From: Paracoccus salipaludis
Lineage (GTDB): Bacteria > Pseudomonadota > Alphaproteobacteria > Rhodobacterales > Rhodobacteraceae
Length of the DNA: 64,000 nt
Direction of reading: 5' to 3'
Assembly: GCF_002287065.1 (NCBI RefSeq)
Contig: NZ_NSJZ01000004.1
Span: forward strand, 215,947-279,946
Shown: piece after piece, positions 25,575-35,426 of the stretch
Layout of the letters: every line of letters begins with the position of its first letter
Position numbering within the stretch: position 1 is the stretch's first letter
Made by a program: the position numbers and the translations under genes
The notes under the pieces: model-generated
What the model saw: only the letters and a program-made list of their open reading frames with translations
Databases searched by the model: none
What the model was told of the DNA's origin: nothing

Positions 25575-26656
25575 TATCGCGATAGTCCGCCGCTGACACT
25601 CGGCACATCCCCCGCCGCAAACCCGTAGTGCCGCAGCCAGCGCAAGTCGCTCTCGAAGAACGCCCGCAGGTCGGGGATGCCATATTTCAGCATGGCGATC
25701 CGGTCGATACCCATGCCGAAGGCGAAGCCCTGCCACTCGGCGGGATCGATCCCCCCGGCCTGCAGCACCTTGGGATGGACCATGCCCGAGCCGAGGATCT
25801 CCAGCCAGCTTTCCCCCTGCCCGATCTTCAGCTGGCCGCCGGACCAGTCGCAGCGGATGTCCACCTCGGCCGAGGGCTCGGTGAAGGGGAAATGCGAGGC
25901 GCGGAAGCGCAGCTCGACCTCGTCCACCTCGAAGAAGGCGCGGCAGAATTCCTCGAGCGTCCATTTCAGGTTGGCCATCGAGATGTCGCGGCCGATCGCC
26001 AGCCCCTCGACCTGGTGGAACATCGGCGTGTGGGTCTGGTCCATGTCCATGCGATAAACGCGGCCCGGCGCGATCACGCGGATGGGCGCGCCCTGCGCCT
26101 GCATGGCGCGGATCTGGACGGGCGAGGTGTGGGTGCGCAGGACATGGGGCGGGCGGTCGTCGCCTGCCGCGCGGGCCATGAAGAAGGTGTCGTGTTCCTG
26201 CCGCGCGGGGTGTTCGGGCGGGATGTTCAGGGCGTCGAAGTTGTACCAGTCGGATTCGACCTGCGGCCCCTCGGCCACGGCGAACCCCATGTCGGCGAAG
26301 ATGGCCGTCACCTCGTCCATGACCTGGGACACGGGGTGGATCGTGCCCTGCGGACGGGGGCGGCCGGGCAGCGTGACGTCCAGCCACTCCCCTGCAAGCC
26401 GCGCGTCCAGCGCCGCGTCCTCAAGCGCCAGCTTGCGGGCGCGCAGGGCCGCGTCGATCTCGTCCTTGACGCGGTTCAGGGCCGCGCCGGTGGTCTGCCG
26501 CTCCTCGGGGGTCATGCGGCCCAGTTCGCGCATCATCAGCGCGATCTCGCCCTTCTTGCCGAGGGCCGCCAGGCGGACCTCCTCCAGCGCGGGGGCGTCG
26601 GCCGCCTGGGCGACGCGGCCAAGCCAGGTGGAACGCAAGCTGTCGGGATCGGTCAT
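25574..26656 (-). CDS. pheS: phenylalanyl-tRNA synthetase alpha subunit
   Basis: A 360-residue class II synthetase chain. The N-terminal part is a coiled coil (residues 1-90). The catalytic core shows the motif 2 region ([20 protein letters not shown]) and the motif 3 segment ([22 protein letters not shown]) that binds [22 protein letters not shown] precedes motif 1. All expected segments are present. It is the first gene of the pheS-unknown-pheT run. The cytochrome P450 gene ends 53 bases upstream on the same strand, with a hairpin between them. Confidence 0.97.
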   Translation of the reverse strand: MTDPDSLRSTWLGRVAQAADAPALEEVRLAALGKKGEIALMMRELGRMTPEERQTTGAALNRVKDEIDAALRARKLALEDAALDARLAGEWLDVTLPGRPRPQGTIHPVSQVMDEVTAIFADMGFAVAEGPQVESDWYNFDALNIPPEHPARQEHDTFFMARAAGDDRPPHVLRTHTSPVQIRAMQAQGAPIRVIAPGRVYRMDMDQTHTPMFHQVEGLAIGRDISMANLKWTLEEFCRAFFEVDEVELRFRASHFPFTEPSAEVDIRCDWSGGQLKIGQGESWLEILGSGMVHPKVLQAGGIDPAEWQGFAFGMGIDRIAMLKYGIPDLRAFFESDLRWLRHYGFAAGDVPSVSGGLSR

Positions 26657-26697
26657 GGGCGGCCTCGCGGGAATTGCGGGCCGGACCTAGCACGGGG

Positions 26698-26719
26698 GCC
26701 GCGCGGTTTCTAGCGCGGC
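26698..26719 (-). terminator. hairpin between P450 and pheS
   Basis: GCCGCGC (26698-26704) and GCGCGGC (26713-26719) form a 7-bp stem overlapping the P450 stop codon. On the minus strand no T-run follows. It may end the P450 transcript ahead of pheS; the evidence is stem and place only. Confidence 0.35.
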
Positions 26720-28056
26720 GTGGCCCGCAGCCAGACGCCGCCTTCGGGCCGCAGCGTCAGGATCATCCGGGGCACCGGCACCCGGCCGGGAACCAGCGCG
26801 AAGTCGAAGCGGGCCAGCAGCGTGGCGAGGATGATCGCGGCCTCCTGCAGGGCAAAGCTGGCGCCGATGCAGATGCGGGGACCGCCGCCGAAGGGCAGGA
26901 AGGAAAAGCGGTCGCGTTCCACGCCGGGGGCGAAGCGCTCGGGGTCGAAGGCGTCGGGGTTCTCCCACAGCAGGTGGTGACGGTGCAGCGCATAGATCGG
27001 CAGCATGACGGTGTCGCCGGGTTCGATCCGCCGCCCGCCCAGGCTGTCGGCGCGGCGGGCCGTGCGCGAGATGAAGGCGGCCGGCGGGTAAAGCCGCAGG
27101 GATTCCTGCACGACCTGCTGGACGTATGGCAGGCGCGGCAGTTCGGCGGCGGTGATGCGGGGGCCCGCCGCCTGCGCCTCGGCCGCGGCGCGAGCCTGCA
27201 CGGCGGGATCGAAGGCGCAAAGGTAAAGCGCCCAGGACAGCGTCAGCGCCGTCGTCTCGTGCCCCGCCACGATGAAGGTCAGCAGGTTGTCGCGCAGTTC
27301 CGAGGCGTTCATGGACCGCCCCGTTTCCGGGTCCACGCCCGAGCGCAGCAGGTCCAGCAGGTCCGGCGGCACCCGGGGCCCGCGCCGCGCACGTTCCGCG
27401 ATGGCCCGGTCGGCGAGCTTCTTCGTTTCCCGCAGCCCCTGCCCCGAGAAGATGCGGCCCGGGCGCGGCACCCAGGGCGGCGCCCCCAGCACGTCCAGCA
27501 CCGACACCCGCGCGGTCGAGGCGATATAGCCGTTGATCGCGTGGTGGACGGCATCGCGGTCAAATCCCTCGTCGCCGGAAAATGTCACGTCGCTGATGAC
27601 GTCGAAGGTCGCGGCGACCATCTCGGCATAGGCGTCGAAGGGCTGGGCGGCGGCGGCGATGCGCGCGGCCGAGGCCTCGGCGGCGGCGGTCATGACCGGG
27701 GCCAGCGCCTCGACGTTGCGGGCGGCAAAGGCGGGGGTGGCGGCCAGCCGCTGCCAGCGCCACTGCGCGCCTTCGGCGATGAACAGGCTGTCGCCGATGG
27801 CGGGCTCCAGCAGCAGCTTGGTGACGGTGGACTTGGGGTAATCCTCGACCCGGTCCTTCAGCACGCGCCGCAGCGCGCCCGGGTCCATGACCATGTGCCA
27901 GCGGATGCCCAGGCGCCCCGAGACCATCGGCTGGCGCAGCGCGATTTCCGGAATCAGTTCCAGCACGTTGCGCCGCGCCGTCAGCGCCGAGCCGACGATT
28001 CCAAGCGGGCGCGAGGCAAGGGGCACACGGGGCGGCAGGAGGTTGACGCTGTCCAT
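26710..28056 (-). CDS. cytochrome P450
   Basis: A 448-residue soluble P450 monooxygenase. The heme loop FGGGPRICIG holds the proximal cysteine (residue 396). The I-helix oxygen-activation motif AGHETT and the K-helix ExxR (QESLRLYPP) are present, so the enzyme should be active. There is no membrane anchor. The sequence resembles the CYP102-heme-domain or CYP4-like branch of bacterial P450s, which often act on fatty acids or terpenoids, but I cannot name the substrate. No ferredoxin or ferredoxin reductase gene is next to it. It precedes pheS on the same strand. Confidence 0.93.
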   Translation of the reverse strand: MDSVNLLPPRVPLASRPLGIVGSALTARRNVLELIPEIALRQPMVSGRLGIRWHMVMDPGALRRVLKDRVEDYPKSTVTKLLLEPAIGDSLFIAEGAQWRWQRLAATPAFAARNVEALAPVMTAAAEASAARIAAAAQPFDAYAEMVAATFDVISDVTFSGDEGFDRDAVHHAINGYIASTARVSVLDVLGAPPWVPRPGRIFSGQGLRETKKLADRAIAERARRGPRVPPDLLDLLRSGVDPETGRSMNASELRDNLLTFIVAGHETTALTLSWALYLCAFDPAVQARAAAEAQAAGPRITAAELPRLPYVQQVVQESLRLYPPAAFISRTARRADSLGGRRIEPGDTVMLPIYALHRHHLLWENPDAFDPERFAPGVERDRFSFLPFGGGPRICIGASFALQEAAIILATLLARFDFALVPGRVPVPRMILTLRPEGGVWLRATPR

Positions 28057-28458
28057 GCCTTTCCAATTCCCGAACCGCAGCGTAGTTGCAGGCGCGCATC
28101 GGCCGTCACGCCGGCGTGATGGCCCCTTGGGGCCAGAGGCTCGCGCACGATTGCGTCACCGCCGCGATCAACCCTTCCGGGGGATCACGCGCTGACGGCG
28201 GCGACCGACCTGCGTGCCGCCCCCGGGGCTGTCAGGGATCGTTCCTTGACAGCGGTCCCCTGGGCCAGGGGAAATCCAGCACATGGCCAGGGTCCCCTGC
28301 CTCTGACCGGACGCAGTCGCAGGTGGCAGCGAATGGCCGGAGAAAAGCGCCGACACCGCCGCTCGCCGATGATCCGGCAAACGCGGTCGCCGGAACATGA
28401 ACGTCGTCCGGCCCCATGGCACGAGCGATGTGATGCACGTCCCGCACAGGTCGCAGGC
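28057..28458. other. intergenic region with short palindromes
   Basis: About 400 bases with no convincing gene on either strand. Three short perfect or near-perfect palindromes stand out: TCACGCCGGCGTGA (28106-28119), GGCCCCTTGGGGCC (28121-28134) and TCCCCTGG-G-CCAGGGGA (28256-28272). They do not form a recognisable RNA. The region should contain the promoter of the P450/pheS transcript at its left end. Confidence 0.4.
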
Positions 28459-28686
28459 TCAGGTCTCCAGGCTGGCGATCGTGCGGAGAATCTGGTCCCG
28501 GTGCGCCTTCCATACCAGCAGAGTTTCCCGGAGCACCCGCAGCAGGGCTTCAGCCTCGGCCGTATTCTGACCCTGTGACCGCATGAGCGCCATCAGTTCC
28601 TCCTGCCGGAAGACCCGGTCCTCGCCTTCGATGACGTCGCGCTCGGCCAAGGCAAGATGGGCACGTTCCATCGCAAGATCCGGCAT
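28459..28686 (-). CDS. small hypothetical protein, helical
   Basis: A 75-residue hydrophilic, mostly helical protein (MPDLAMERAHLALAERDVI, RQEELMALMRSQGQ, TLLVWKAHRDQIL). I do not know the family. The ATG at 28686 is chosen because AAGGA lies 4 bases ahead of it on the minus strand; the longer frame upstream has no coding look. It is divergent from the CheB-like gene 119 bases away and may belong to the same signalling cluster. Its charge pattern and size fit a small adaptor, but this is only a guess. Confidence 0.6.
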   Translation of the reverse strand: MPDLAMERAHLALAERDVIEGEDRVFRQEELMALMRSQGQNTAEAEALLRVLRETLLVWKAHRDQILRTIASLET

Positions 28687-28805
28687 GGTTCCTTCCCCCA
28701 TGAGGTGGACGCCGCCCTGGCAAAGCGGCGTTCCCTGCGCTGACAGGCCCATGACAAGGGAACACGCCATCACCGGATGCAGTTTCCTCTGAGTGGAATG
28801 AACAG

Positions 28806-29843
28806 ATGGAGCGATGCATGGACGAGCGCGACATCATCGTGATTGGCGGCTCGTCGGGTGCGACCGCACCCCTCAAGGCGATCCTGGGCGGCCTGCCCCG
28901 GGATCTGCCCGCCGCCGTCTTCGTGGTCCTGCATATCCCGGCGCGCAGCATCGGCATCCTGGCCACTGTCCCTCAGGCCGCCAGCAATCTGCCGGTGCAG
29001 CCCGCAGAGGACGGAATGGAGATCCGGCCCGGCCACGTCTATCTGGGCGTGCCGGATCGCCACCTGCTGCTGGCCGATGGCCGTATCCGCCTGGGCCGGG
29101 GCCCGCGCGAGAACATGGCGCGCCCGGCCATCGATCCGCTGTTCCGATCGGCCGCGATCGCCTATGGCCCGCGGGTGGTGGGCGTGCTGCTCAGCGGGCT
29201 GTTGAATGACGGCGCCTCGGGACTGTCGGCGATCAAGCGTTGCGGCGGTCTGGCGCTGGTTCAGGACCCGCAGGACGCCATTGCCGACGAGATGCCGCTG
29301 GCGGGCCTTCGCGCCGTGTCCGCCGACCTGGTGGCGCCGGGCGAACGCATCGGCGACGTGCTGGCCGACCTGGCGCGCGAAGCTGCCGGGCCCCGCGTGC
29401 CCATCCCGCCCGAGATCCGGCTGGAAGTGGACATCGCCGCGGGCGAGCGCGTCGACAGCGAGGTTCTCGGCCGCATCGCCGATCCCGCGCCGCTCATCTG
29501 CCCGGACTGCGGCGGCGTCATGTCGCAACTGCGCGAGCCCGGCCCCCTGCGCTTCCGCTGTCAGGTCGGACATGCCAAGACCGCCGAGGTCCTGGCCTAC
29601 GAGCAGGAAAGGTCCGTGGACGAGGCGCTGCGCGTGGCGCTGCGGATCATCGAGGAACGGGCCGAGCTGGTGTCCCGCATGGCCGAGGACGGCCGCATCG
29701 CCGGTCGCCGCGCCGTGGCCGAGATGTATGAGGAACGCGCCCGGGAATACCGCCGTTATGGCGACACGATCCGGCGCGCGGTGCTGAATTCGATGCGCCC
29801 TCCCGAGCCGTCGGGCGACGAAGGGGGGCAGGATCAGGCTTGA
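28806..29843 (+). CDS. stand-alone CheB-type protein-glutamate methylesterase
   Basis: A 345-residue protein with the CheB methylesterase domain at the N-terminus and no receiver domain. The catalytic triad is visible: serine in IGGSSGATAPL, histidine in VVLHIPARS and aspartate in LLSGLLNDGASG. A C-terminal extension carries CPDCGG and FRCQVGH, a zinc-ribbon-like C-x2-C / C-x2-H arrangement, followed by a helical segment. Such orphan CheB proteins are usually not chemotaxis enzymes; their substrates are unknown. The gene lies just ahead of the broken CheB/CheR/kinase gene. An ATG at 28818 is an alternative start. Confidence 0.88.
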   Translation: MERCMDERDIIVIGGSSGATAPLKAILGGLPRDLPAAVFVVLHIPARSIGILATVPQAASNLPVQPAEDGMEIRPGHVYLGVPDRHLLLADGRIRLGRGPRENMARPAIDPLFRSAAIAYGPRVVGVLLSGLLNDGASGLSAIKRCGGLALVQDPQDAIADEMPLAGLRAVSADLVAPGERIGDVLADLAREAAGPRVPIPPEIRLEVDIAAGERVDSEVLGRIADPAPLICPDCGGVMSQLREPGPLRFRCQVGHAKTAEVLAYEQERSVDEALRVALRIIEERAELVSRMAEDGRIAGRRAVAEMYEERAREYRRYGDTIRRAVLNSMRPPEPSGDEGGQDQA

Positions 29844-29929
29844 AGGAACCGCCTGCCGATGACAGATGATTGCACGTCCCGCCGCCCGGAGACCTAGGGC
29901 CGTCCTGCCAGGAAGGGGCATGTTTCGCG

Positions 29930-32900
29930 ATGACGGATGCGAAAGGCCGGGTAGAGATGTCCAAGGATACGGTTTCCGACCGGGGCGAGCCTGCGCAGGT
30001 CATCGCGGCGATCACGGCCTCGGCAGCAAAAGCCGCCTCGTTCCAGGAACTGCTGCGGCGGCTGCCGCCCCAGCCCGAGGCCGCCCTTGTCCTCGTCCTG
30101 CAGCACATGGAAGCCTTCGACGAGGGCGGTTTCCGTCAGGCCGCCTCCGAGGGCGGGCACGATCCCGTCCTGATCGCCAACGGGATGCCGGTCGAGGCCG
30201 GCCGGCTTTACGTCAATCCGCCCGACATGATCGTGACCGTCGAAGGTGGCCGCTTCGCGGCCCAGCCCACCGACTAGGCCCCGGCATCGCAGGGCGTCAT
30301 CGACAGCTTCCTGGTGTCGCTGGCCCGCGATCAGGGCGACCGGGCGATCGGCGTCGCGCTGGACGGCACGGATGGCGAGGGCACCCTGGGCGCGCGCGAG
30401 CTGAAGGCCGCGGGCGGGCTGGTGCTGGCCGAATGCGTGCCGGAGAACCTTGCCCACAGCGACGCCGCGGCCGCACTGGCCGATGCCGTCCTTCCCGTGG
30501 ACGAGGTCCCGGACCGCCTCGTGTCGCTGATCGAACAGGCTGCGCGGGGCCTCAGCAGGACCGAGGCACCGGCCAGCGAGGACATTCAGGCCGCCGGCAC
30601 GGTCGAGGCGCTGAACGCGATCGCCGGGCTGCTGTGCCAGAAGACCGGCCACGACTTCCACGGCTACAAGCGCGGCACCTTCCTGCGCCGCGTCCAGCGC
30701 CGGATGCAGGCGCTGCTGATCGACGAGCTGCCCGCCTATATCGAACTGCTCCGCACCTCCGCCGACGAGGCGCAGAACCTGTTCAACGATCTTCTGATCG
30801 GCGTGACCGAATTCTTCCGCGACGGAAAGGAATGGGCCATCCTCGAACAGGACGTGATCCCGCACCTGTTCAAGGGCAAGCACCGGCGCGAGCCGCTGCG
30901 GGTCTGGGTCGTCGGTTGCTCGACCGGCGAGGAGGCCTATTCCCTGGCGATCCTGCTGGCCGAACATCGCGCCAAGGTGGAAGAGCCACCCCCGATCCAG
31001 ATCTTCGCTTCGGACCTGGACGGGCAGGCGCTGGCGGCGGGGCGGGCCGGCCGATATTCCGACAGCATCGCCAGGCAGATGACGCCCGAGCGGCTGGCAC
31101 GATGGTTCGTCAAGGAAGGCGACACCTATTGCGTGGTCAAGGAACTGCGCGAGATGTGCATCTTCTCCCAGCACAGCCTGATCAAGGACGCGCCCTTCTC
31201 GCGGCTCGACCTCGTTTCCTGCCGGAACCTGCTGATCTACCTGGACGCGGAACTGCAGGAGAAGGTGATCCCGCTGTTCCACTTTGCCCTGCGCCCCGGC
31301 GGCTTCCTGTTCTTGGGTAATTCCGAGAACGCCTCGCGCCACCAGAACCTGTTCGTGCCCGTCGAGCCGCGCTCGCGCATCTTCCGGCGGCTGGATACGG
31401 CAACGCGCGTCTTCCCCGACTTCCCCTTCACCTCGGTGGACCGGCCCCGGATCGCCCGCAGCGCGGGTCACGGCGCGTCCATGATCCAGCCCACCGCCGC
31501 GCGCGATCTGACCCGCTGGGCCGAGCATGCGATGGAGCGGCACAACCCCGCCTTTGTCGTCATCGACGAGGGCCACAACGTGCTGCATTTCTCGGGGCCG
31601 ATGGGGCGCTTTCTCGCGCCCGCCAGCGGGGCGGCCTCGCTGAACCTGCTGCAGCTCGTCCATCCGGCCCTGCGGGCGGAATTGCGGAATGCCCTCAGCC
31701 GCGCGGCGGTCGAGGAGCATAGCGTCGAGCTGCCGGGACGGGAGCTTGGAACCAACGGCCAGCGCCTGCGGGTGAACCTGATCATCGAGCCGCGCCTGGC
31801 CGTGTCCGACAGGCAGCCGGGCTTCCTTGTCGTCTTCAAGGACTGAGACGCCCTGCCCGATCACGACATGCTCGGGGACACAGTCCCCGACCGGCGACGA
31901 GCACCTGCGCCGGCTGGAGGAAGAACTGCGCCTGACCCGCGACCGCCTGCAGGCCACCATCGAGGAACTGGAAAGCACCAACGAGGAGCTGAAGTCCTCG
32001 AACGAGGAATACCAGTCGCTGAACGAGGAGCTGCAAAGCGCCAACGAGGAGCTGGAAACCTCGAAGGAGGAGCTTCAGTCCGTCAACGAGGAGCTGACCA
32101 CCGTCAACGGCGAGCTGGCCCACCGGGTGCAGGAACTGGCGCGGGCGAACAGCGACCTCAAGAACTTCCTCGAATCCACCCAGATCGCCACGCTGTTCCT
32201 GGACAGCGAACTGAAGGTGACGAACTTCACCCCTGCCATCGTCGATATCTTCCACCTGGTCGAATCCGACGAGGGTCGTCCCATCGAACACATCAAGGCC
32301 CGCGTCGCGCATGACGGCCTGGCCGAAGACGCGCGCCGCGTGCTGCGCACCCTGGCGCCTGTCGAGCGCGAGGTGGACAATCCCGAGACGCAGGCCCGCT
32401 ACATCGCCCGCATCCTGCCCTATCGCAGCACCGACAACTTCATCGCGGGCGTGGTCATCACCTTTGTCGATGTCACCGCCCGGCGCGAGGCCGAGGAACG
32501 GCTGCGCCGCAGCGAGGAGCGGTTCCGCGCCATCGTGGAAACCGCGCGCGACTATGCCATCTTCACCACCGACACGGCAGGCAGGATCGAGACCTGGCCG
32601 GCCGGGGCCGAGCAGGTCTTCGGCTGGAGCGAGGACGAGGCAACCGGCCGACCGGTGGACATCACCTTCACGCCCGAGGACCGCGAGAAGGGGGTGCCTG
32701 GCAAGAGCGCCAGACCGCCCTGGACGACGGTCTGGCGGCCGATGTGCGCTGGCACCTGCGCAAGGATGGCATGCGCGTCTTCATCAACGGCACGACCCGG
32801 CCCCTGCCGGGGCCGGATGGCCGGCAGACGGGCTTCCTGAAGATCGGCCAGGACGTGACCGGCCAGCGGGCAACAGAGGCCGCGCTGCGCGCCAGCGAGG

Positions 32901-34471
32901 CTCGGCAAGCCTTCCTGCTGAGGCTGTCGGACGCCCTGAGGCCGCTGACCGATCCGGCTGCGATCCAGGGCACGGCGTCGCGGATCCTGGCCGAGCACAT
33001 GGACGTGGACCGCGCCTATTACGTCGAGGTGGACGAGAAGGCCGGAACTGCCAGGGTCGGGCGCGATCACGTCCGGGATGGCGCGCCGTCGCTGGCGGGC
33101 GAGCACCAGATCGCGGACTTCGCCTGGTCGGTCGAGATCCTGCGCCGCGGCGAGTGCCACGCGATCGCGGACACCGGCATCTCGCCCCTGGTGCCCGCGA
33201 CCGGGCGGCCCGCCTCGGCCGCGCTGGACATCATCGCCTGGGCGGGCGCGCCGCTCATCAAGGAAGGGCGGCTGGTGAGTGCGCTCTGCGTCGCCGCTGC
33301 CGAGCCGCGCGACTGGACCGCGGAGGAGATGACGACGCTGCGCGAGACAGCCGAGCGCGTCTGGGCCGCGGTCGAGCAGGCCCGGGCCGAGACCCGGCTG
33401 CGCGAAACCGAGGCCCGCCTGACCGCCTTCGGCGAGGCCTCCCTGGACGTGCTGTGGATCAGGAACGCCGAAACGCTCAACTTCGAGTATGTCAGCCCGG
33501 CGTTCGAGCGGATCTACGGCATCGGGCGCGACGAGGTGCTGCAGGGCGACACCCTGCGCAACTGGCTGGACAGGATCCTGCCCGAGGACCGGGAACGCGC
33601 CTGCGAGGCCATGGAGCGCGTCCGTCAAGGAGAGCGGCATCCCTTCGAGTACCGCATCACCTGTCCCCGGATCGGGCAGGTCCGCCTGCTGCGCGACACC
33701 GGCTTTCCCATCCGCGACCCGGGCGGCCGGGTGCTGTGGATCGCGGGCGTCGGCCATGACGCCACCGACGAGGCCGCCTCGGCCAAGCAGCTGAAGGTGC
33801 TGGTGGCCGAACTGCAGCACCGTACCCGCAATCTGCTTGGCGTGGTCCGCTCCGTCATGGAACGGACAGTGCACAGCAGCACCTCGCTGAACGATTTCAA
33901 CGAGCGTATCGGTGAACGGCTGGGGGCGCTTGCCCGCGCCAACGGATTGCTGTCGCGCCTGAAGGAGGGCGACCGCATCGACTTCGACGAACTGCTCCGC
34001 TCCGAACTCGATGCGCACGGAGCCCTGGACGGCGACCAGGGTCCGCAGATCAGCCTGAGCGGACCCAAAGGGATAAGGCTGAAGTCCTCGACCGTGCAGA
34101 CGCTGGCGCTTGGGTTGCATGAACTCGCCACCAACGCGCTGAAACACGGCGCACTGTCGCAACCCGACGGGCGGCTGGACATCCGCTGGTCGCTGTTGAC
34201 GATCCCCGACGGATCGCCCCGGCTGAGAGTGGAATGGCGCGAAAGCGGCGTCCACGTGGCTGTGCCGGAAACCGGTGACGCGGGGAACCCGGCCAGCCCC
34301 ATGGCACCGCAGGGCTACGGCCGCGAGCTGATCGAGCAGGCGCTGCCTTATCAGCTGGGCGCGGAGGTCGACTACGATCTGGCCTCGAAGGGCGTGCGTT
34401 GCACGATCACGATTCCCCTTTCGACCAGCATGAACGAGGCCCTGCCGGCAACACCGCAGATGCATGGCTGA
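29930..34471 (+). pseudogene. CheB-CheR-PAS-GAF-HWE histidine kinase hybrid, disrupted
   Basis: Read through its breaks this is one gene of about 1500 codons. Parts in order: a degenerate CheB domain (29957-30560), CheR methyltransferase (30620-31350, with GCSTGEEAYS), a long coiled coil of NEEL/NEEY repeats (31930-32150), PAS domains (to 32700), a GAF-like region, another PAS, and an HWE kinase whose ELQHRTRN, ELATNALKHG and GRELIEQAL boxes are intact. Breaks: an in-frame TAG at 30275; a TGA at 31844 with a change of frame before about 31905 (the run CCCC near 31890 may carry an extra C); and a missing base near 32700, where CCT GG CAA should read CCT GAG CAA. Sequencing error is possible, but three faults here plus a decayed neighbour favour a pseudogene. 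Confidence 0.8.
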
Positions 34472-34862
34472 TCGGGGCCCACCGACCGGCAATGCCGCAG
34501 GCATGGGCGGGCTGCGCGGCCGGCATGTGCCTGTGGTCGAGGACGATTATCTTCTGGCAGGAGAGTTTCGGAACCGGCTTGCAGGGGAAGGCACCCCGGT
34601 CCTCGGCCCGGTGCCGCGCGTGGATGCAGCGCTGCATCTGCTGGGCCGCAGCGCGCGGTTGTCGCTGGCGGTCCCGGATATCAATCTGCAGGGAGAACGG
34701 TCCGGCGGGTTGCGGACGCACTGATGGCCCGCGACATCCCCTTCGTCCTTGTCACCGGCCATGACGCCGAGGTCATTTCCCGCGCCTATGCGCAGGCTCC
34801 CTGCCGAAAAGCCGATCGATCTAGGACAGCTGTCGCGCCTGCTGCTGCCCGCCCTCTCCTGA
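34464..34862 (+). pseudogene. response regulator receiver, decayed
   Basis: Pieces of a CheY-like receiver can be read: RGRHVPVVEDDYLLAGEFRNR (acidic pocket), LSLAVPDINLQGER (phosphorylation-site strand) and ADALMARDIPFVLVTGHDAEV, ending in PIDLGQLSRLLLPALS. They lie in different frames. One base is missing near 34705-34715, and near 34807 the run AAAA seems two bases too long. The start overlaps the kinase stop, so this was the cognate regulator of the hybrid kinase. It resembles the intact regulator on the opposite strand just beyond it. Confidence 0.75.
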
Positions 34863-35249
34863 CGGCGCGCTGCACAGGCTTGCCACCGCGGCCAGCAGGC
34901 TTTCGATGCGGAAGGGCTTGGTAAGAAACGGCCGCCCCTGGTGCTTTGCAGGCACCAGGTCGACATCATAGCCAGTGGCGAACAGGAAGGGGATTCCGCG
35001 TTCGGCCAGCAGATCCGCCACCTCGTAGACCGCGCGACCGCGCAGATTGATGTCCAGCACCGCCACGTCGACCGAGGGTTCCTCTTCCAACGCTTCCAGC
35101 GCGGTCTTCAGCGAAGGAAAGGGACCGACCAACCGGGCGCCGGCATTCGCCAGTGCCTGTGCCAGATCCTTGGCCTGAAAGAACTCGTCCTCGACCACCA
35201 GGACAGAGCGGCCGCTCAGGGAACCAGGCTGATGTGGGGCGGCAGTCAT
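34821..35249 (-). CDS. single-domain response regulator
   Basis: A 142-residue receiver-only protein. Acidic pocket LVVEDEF, phospho-acceptor aspartate in VAVLDINLRG, the threonine/serine position in FLFATGYD and the conserved lysine in FLTKPFR are all present. Regulators of this look are commonly paired with HWE-family kinases in alphaproteobacteria. The ATG at 35249 is chosen for the AGAGGAA upstream and because the longer frame lacks coding character. Its end overlaps the tail of the decayed plus-strand regulator by 42 bases. Partner candidates are the broken hybrid kinase and the small HWE-like protein at 35.4 kb. Confidence 0.88.
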   Translation of the reverse strand: MTAAPHQPGSLSGRSVLVVEDEFFQAKDLAQALANAGARLVGPFPSLKTALEALEEEPSVDVAVLDINLRGRAVYEVADLLAERGIPFLFATGYDVDLVPAKHQGRPFLTKPFRIESLLAAVASLCSAPSGEGGQQQARQLS

Positions 35250-35426
35250 GGCACTTTCCTCTTCATCACAGGCTTGTGAGCACGGAAGGACGATGGCACC
35301 GCCGGCAGCGGATTGCAGCGGGGTCTTCAGCAAAAAATATCATAATGAAGGCCGCCCAGCGATGATTGATTGTCGCTGACACATGGCGGACGATGCTTAC
35401 GCACGCTGCAGAAGTGATGGAGCGGG

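Noticed and set aside
28057..28458. Possible small RNA or riboswitch suggested by several palindromes.
   Set aside because: The palindromes are short, GC-rich and do not combine into a known fold; no conserved core is seen.
30275..30277. TAG as a recoded codon or programmed read-through in the CheB/CheR hybrid.
   Set aside because: No other in-frame TAG in the window is read through, there are no pyrrolysine genes, and later frame changes in the same gene fit decay or sequence error better.
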